The notes under the pieces: generated by a model
Databases searched by the model: none
Told to the model about the DNA's origin: nothing
Seen by the model: only the letters and a program-made list of their open reading frames with translations
Shown here: in pieces, positions 40,094 through 41,498 of the stretch
Numbering within the stretch: the first letter of the stretch is position 1
Layout: each line of letters opens with the position of its first letter
Assembly (NCBI GenBank): GCA_026002025.1
Contig: BOAU01000006.1
Coordinates: forward strand, 1-41,498
Direction: 5' to 3'
DNA: 41,498 nucleotides
Origin: Spirochaetia bacterium
Lineage (GTDB): Bacteria > Spirochaetota > Spirochaetia > Treponematales > Breznakiellaceae
Made by a program: the position numbers and the translations under genes

Positions 40094-41408
40094 TTAGCGG
40101 GCGCGGTAACGGTCGTAACCGGCCTGGTTGATCTTGAGCAGCTCAGGCAGGCCCATCTGCTCCATCCGGGCGGCAAAGGCGTCAAAGTTGGAAAGCGGTT
40201 CCGCTCCGGTAATAAACTTAATCGCCATTTCATTCGAGTAGGTAGAGATGGTATTTTGCAGTTCACCGGCCCGGTTGCTTTCTTCGGGGGTCAGGGTGAT
40301 CCCGTTGGGCAGGGTCCACTTGGCGGATACCGCCTCATTGGGATAGAACCACAGATCATTGGCGTCAATGGCCGCCTGGGTGTTCTTCATGTACAGAAGC
40401 TGGGTGGCCTGGATACAGTTGCCGCTCCAGGTGGAACCGCCGAACTTGTCAATGGCGTTATTGAGGCCGTCGGGATCATTGGCGACCAGGGGCAGATAGG
40501 CGGGTTTGCCGTTTGCATCATAATCCCAGGATACACCCTGCTTGCCGAAGTTCCAGTAGAGGTTGCCTTCCTTGGAATAGGCATAGTCCAGGGCGCGCAT
40601 CACCAGTTCCAGTTTTTCCGGGGGACAACTGGTGGTGATTACCGCAGCATTGCTGCCGATACCGTAGCCGCCGGGCACCATGGACATGGTACCATCGTTG
40701 CCCTTGGGATACTGCAAGCCGATCCACTGTGCGCCGTTGTTGGCTTTTTGGGCATCATTACCCCAGTTGGAAACCTGTCCCATGGAGGTAACGGAAATAC
40801 CCATCTTGCCGTTCAGGGCATTGGTCCGGGCAATGGTATCATCCACGGTCATAAAGTCCTGATCCAGAAGGCCGGCCCTCCACCATTCATTGAGCTTGGT
40901 CACATAGTTCTTAAATTCCTGCTGGGAAGTGGCATTTTGAATCTTGCCGTTGTTGTCTACATAAAGCCTGAAGGTAAGCATGGTATAGGCGCCAAAGGCC
41001 CCTGCGATTCCGCTGCCGTAATCGGCAACCCGGCTCCGGGCAAAACTTAGGGTCGCGCCGTACTTATCCTTGAAGACCCGCAGGGTCTTGTCCCAATCGG
41101 CAATCGTCGCCGGCAGGGGAAGCCCGTTGGCATCAAGCCAGTCCTTGCGGACCACCGGCCCCAGGTAGGTGTCGTTCCAGCCCCCGGCTTCACGGAAGAA
41201 GCCGAAACCGTAATATTTGCCGGAGTCGGTCTTGAAAGTCCGGTCATACTCAGGATTGGTCTGCAGCCAGGCGTAGTAATTGGGGGCCCATTCCTTGATA
41301 TAGGGGGTAAGGTCATAGATGGTGCCCTCGTCCATGTACCGCGCCGCGTCCTTCATCAACCCGTGGAAAATAACGTCCGGCAGCTTTTCATTGGCCATCA
41401 TCAGGTTG
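40094..41408 (-). CDS. ABC transporter extracellular solute-binding protein, front end missing
   Basis: About 437 residues of a LplA-like (cluster 1) sugar-binding protein are present, from NLMMANEKLPDVIFHGL through YWNFGKQGVSWDYDANGKPAYL and SNEMAIKFITGAEPLSNFDAF to the stop. Full-length members are roughly 500-560 residues and start with a lipoprotein signal; here the first ~100 residues are absent. At 41408/41409 the sequence changes abruptly into an inverted copy of the permease gene start, and the ATG at 41443 lies inside that copy, so it is not the real start. The gene should deliver an oligosaccharide to the two permeases encoded after it. Confidence 0.88.
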
Positions 41409-41498
41409 AAGGGAGATGACAAATATGTTGCAAAAAAAATCACCCGGCGATTATGTTTTCGATACCATTAATTTTGTTATTATGGCATTTCTGGTATT
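41409..41498. repeat. Outer copy of the 90-bp inverted duplication, at window edge
   Basis: All 90 bases are the reverse complement of 39004-39093, without a mismatch, and the match reaches the last base of the window. It replaces the expected 5' part of the solute-binding-protein gene. Confidence 0.95.
41416..41498 (+). CDS. Second, partial copy of the LplC-type permease start
   Basis: The ATG at 41416, behind AAGGGAG, opens a frame encoding MTNMLQKKSPGDYVFDTINF and onwards, identical to the permease at 39086, and leaves the window still open. It could be the start of a second permease gene or an artefact of a fold-back join. Confidence 0.6.
   Translation, partial: MTNMLQKKSPGDYVFDTINFVIMAFLV

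Noticed and set aside
41409..41443. ATG at 41443 as the real start of the solute-binding protein
   Set aside because: Those bases belong to the inverted copy of the permease gene, there is no signal peptide, and about 100 expected residues are absent.

Overview
This window looks like chromosomal DNA from an anaerobic, diderm spirochaete, most likely a Treponema relative. The evidence is a glycyl-radical enzyme with its radical-SAM activase, lipoproteins with the leader style M(K/R)xNxFxxxMLxMVLxFG...GC, an exported beta-barrel-like protein, sigma-54, and CUT1-type sugar transport. The genus is an inference. No rRNA, tRNA, CRISPR array or phage module was recognised. Two AT-rich islands (about 6.87-11.23 kb and 27.0-28.85 kb) sit in an otherwise GC-rich catabolic genome.

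Layout. 0-3.3 kb: the end of an M29-type metallopeptidase, a lipoprotein joining a flavodoxin-like domain to a VanY-type peptidase, and a PHP-domain hydrolase. 3.3-6.8 kb: a tight minus-strand operon of a DUF362 protein with a Tat signal, a six-cluster polyferredoxin, TatA and TatC. 6.87-11.23 kb: an accessory island bordered and divided by hairpin repeats that resemble integron attC sites, carrying a triplicated membrane protein, DUF1697, a double GNAT, a HigBA-type toxin-antitoxin pair, a small regulator and a lipoprotein. 11.2-14.3 kb: two SDR oxidoreductases divergent from an enolase-superfamily dehydratase. 14.4-17.6 kb: a DUF4037 protein, a frameshifted IS110-family element and a GxxExxY protein among intergenic palindromes. 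17.7-19.4 kb: hpf and rpoN. 19.5-24 kb: ThuA-like, metallo-beta-lactamase-fold, aldo/keto reductase and glycoside hydrolase genes. 24.3-26.8 kb: an envelope protein and a lipoprotein. 27.0-28.85 kb: a second repeat-bounded island (Fic, VapC, VapB). 29-31.4 kb: a TIM-barrel isomerase and a shortened MetH-like methyltransferase. 31.6-36.4 kb: an operon of glycyl-radical activase, glycyl-radical enzyme, NanA-like aldolase and TIM-barrel isomerase. 36.4-41.5 kb: a convergent operon of solute-binding protein, two permeases, GH88 hydrolase and LUD protein.

How the genes fit together. The right-hand 10 kb reads as uptake of an uronate-containing oligosaccharide, hydrolysis by a GH88 enzyme, then radical-based elimination and aldol cleavage of the product. 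The substrate is not known. The glycyl-radical pair is unusual: the activase has CxCxxC instead of CxxxCxxC, and the enzyme has GCNW where diol-lyase relatives have GCVE. The Tat operon reads as one export-plus-electron-transfer unit, and its polyferredoxin carries a second twin-arginine-like motif in mid-protein.

The last 90 bases of the window are a perfect inverted copy of the start of the downstream permease gene, and they cut off the front of the solute-binding-protein gene. This is either a real rearrangement or an assembly or amplification chimera.
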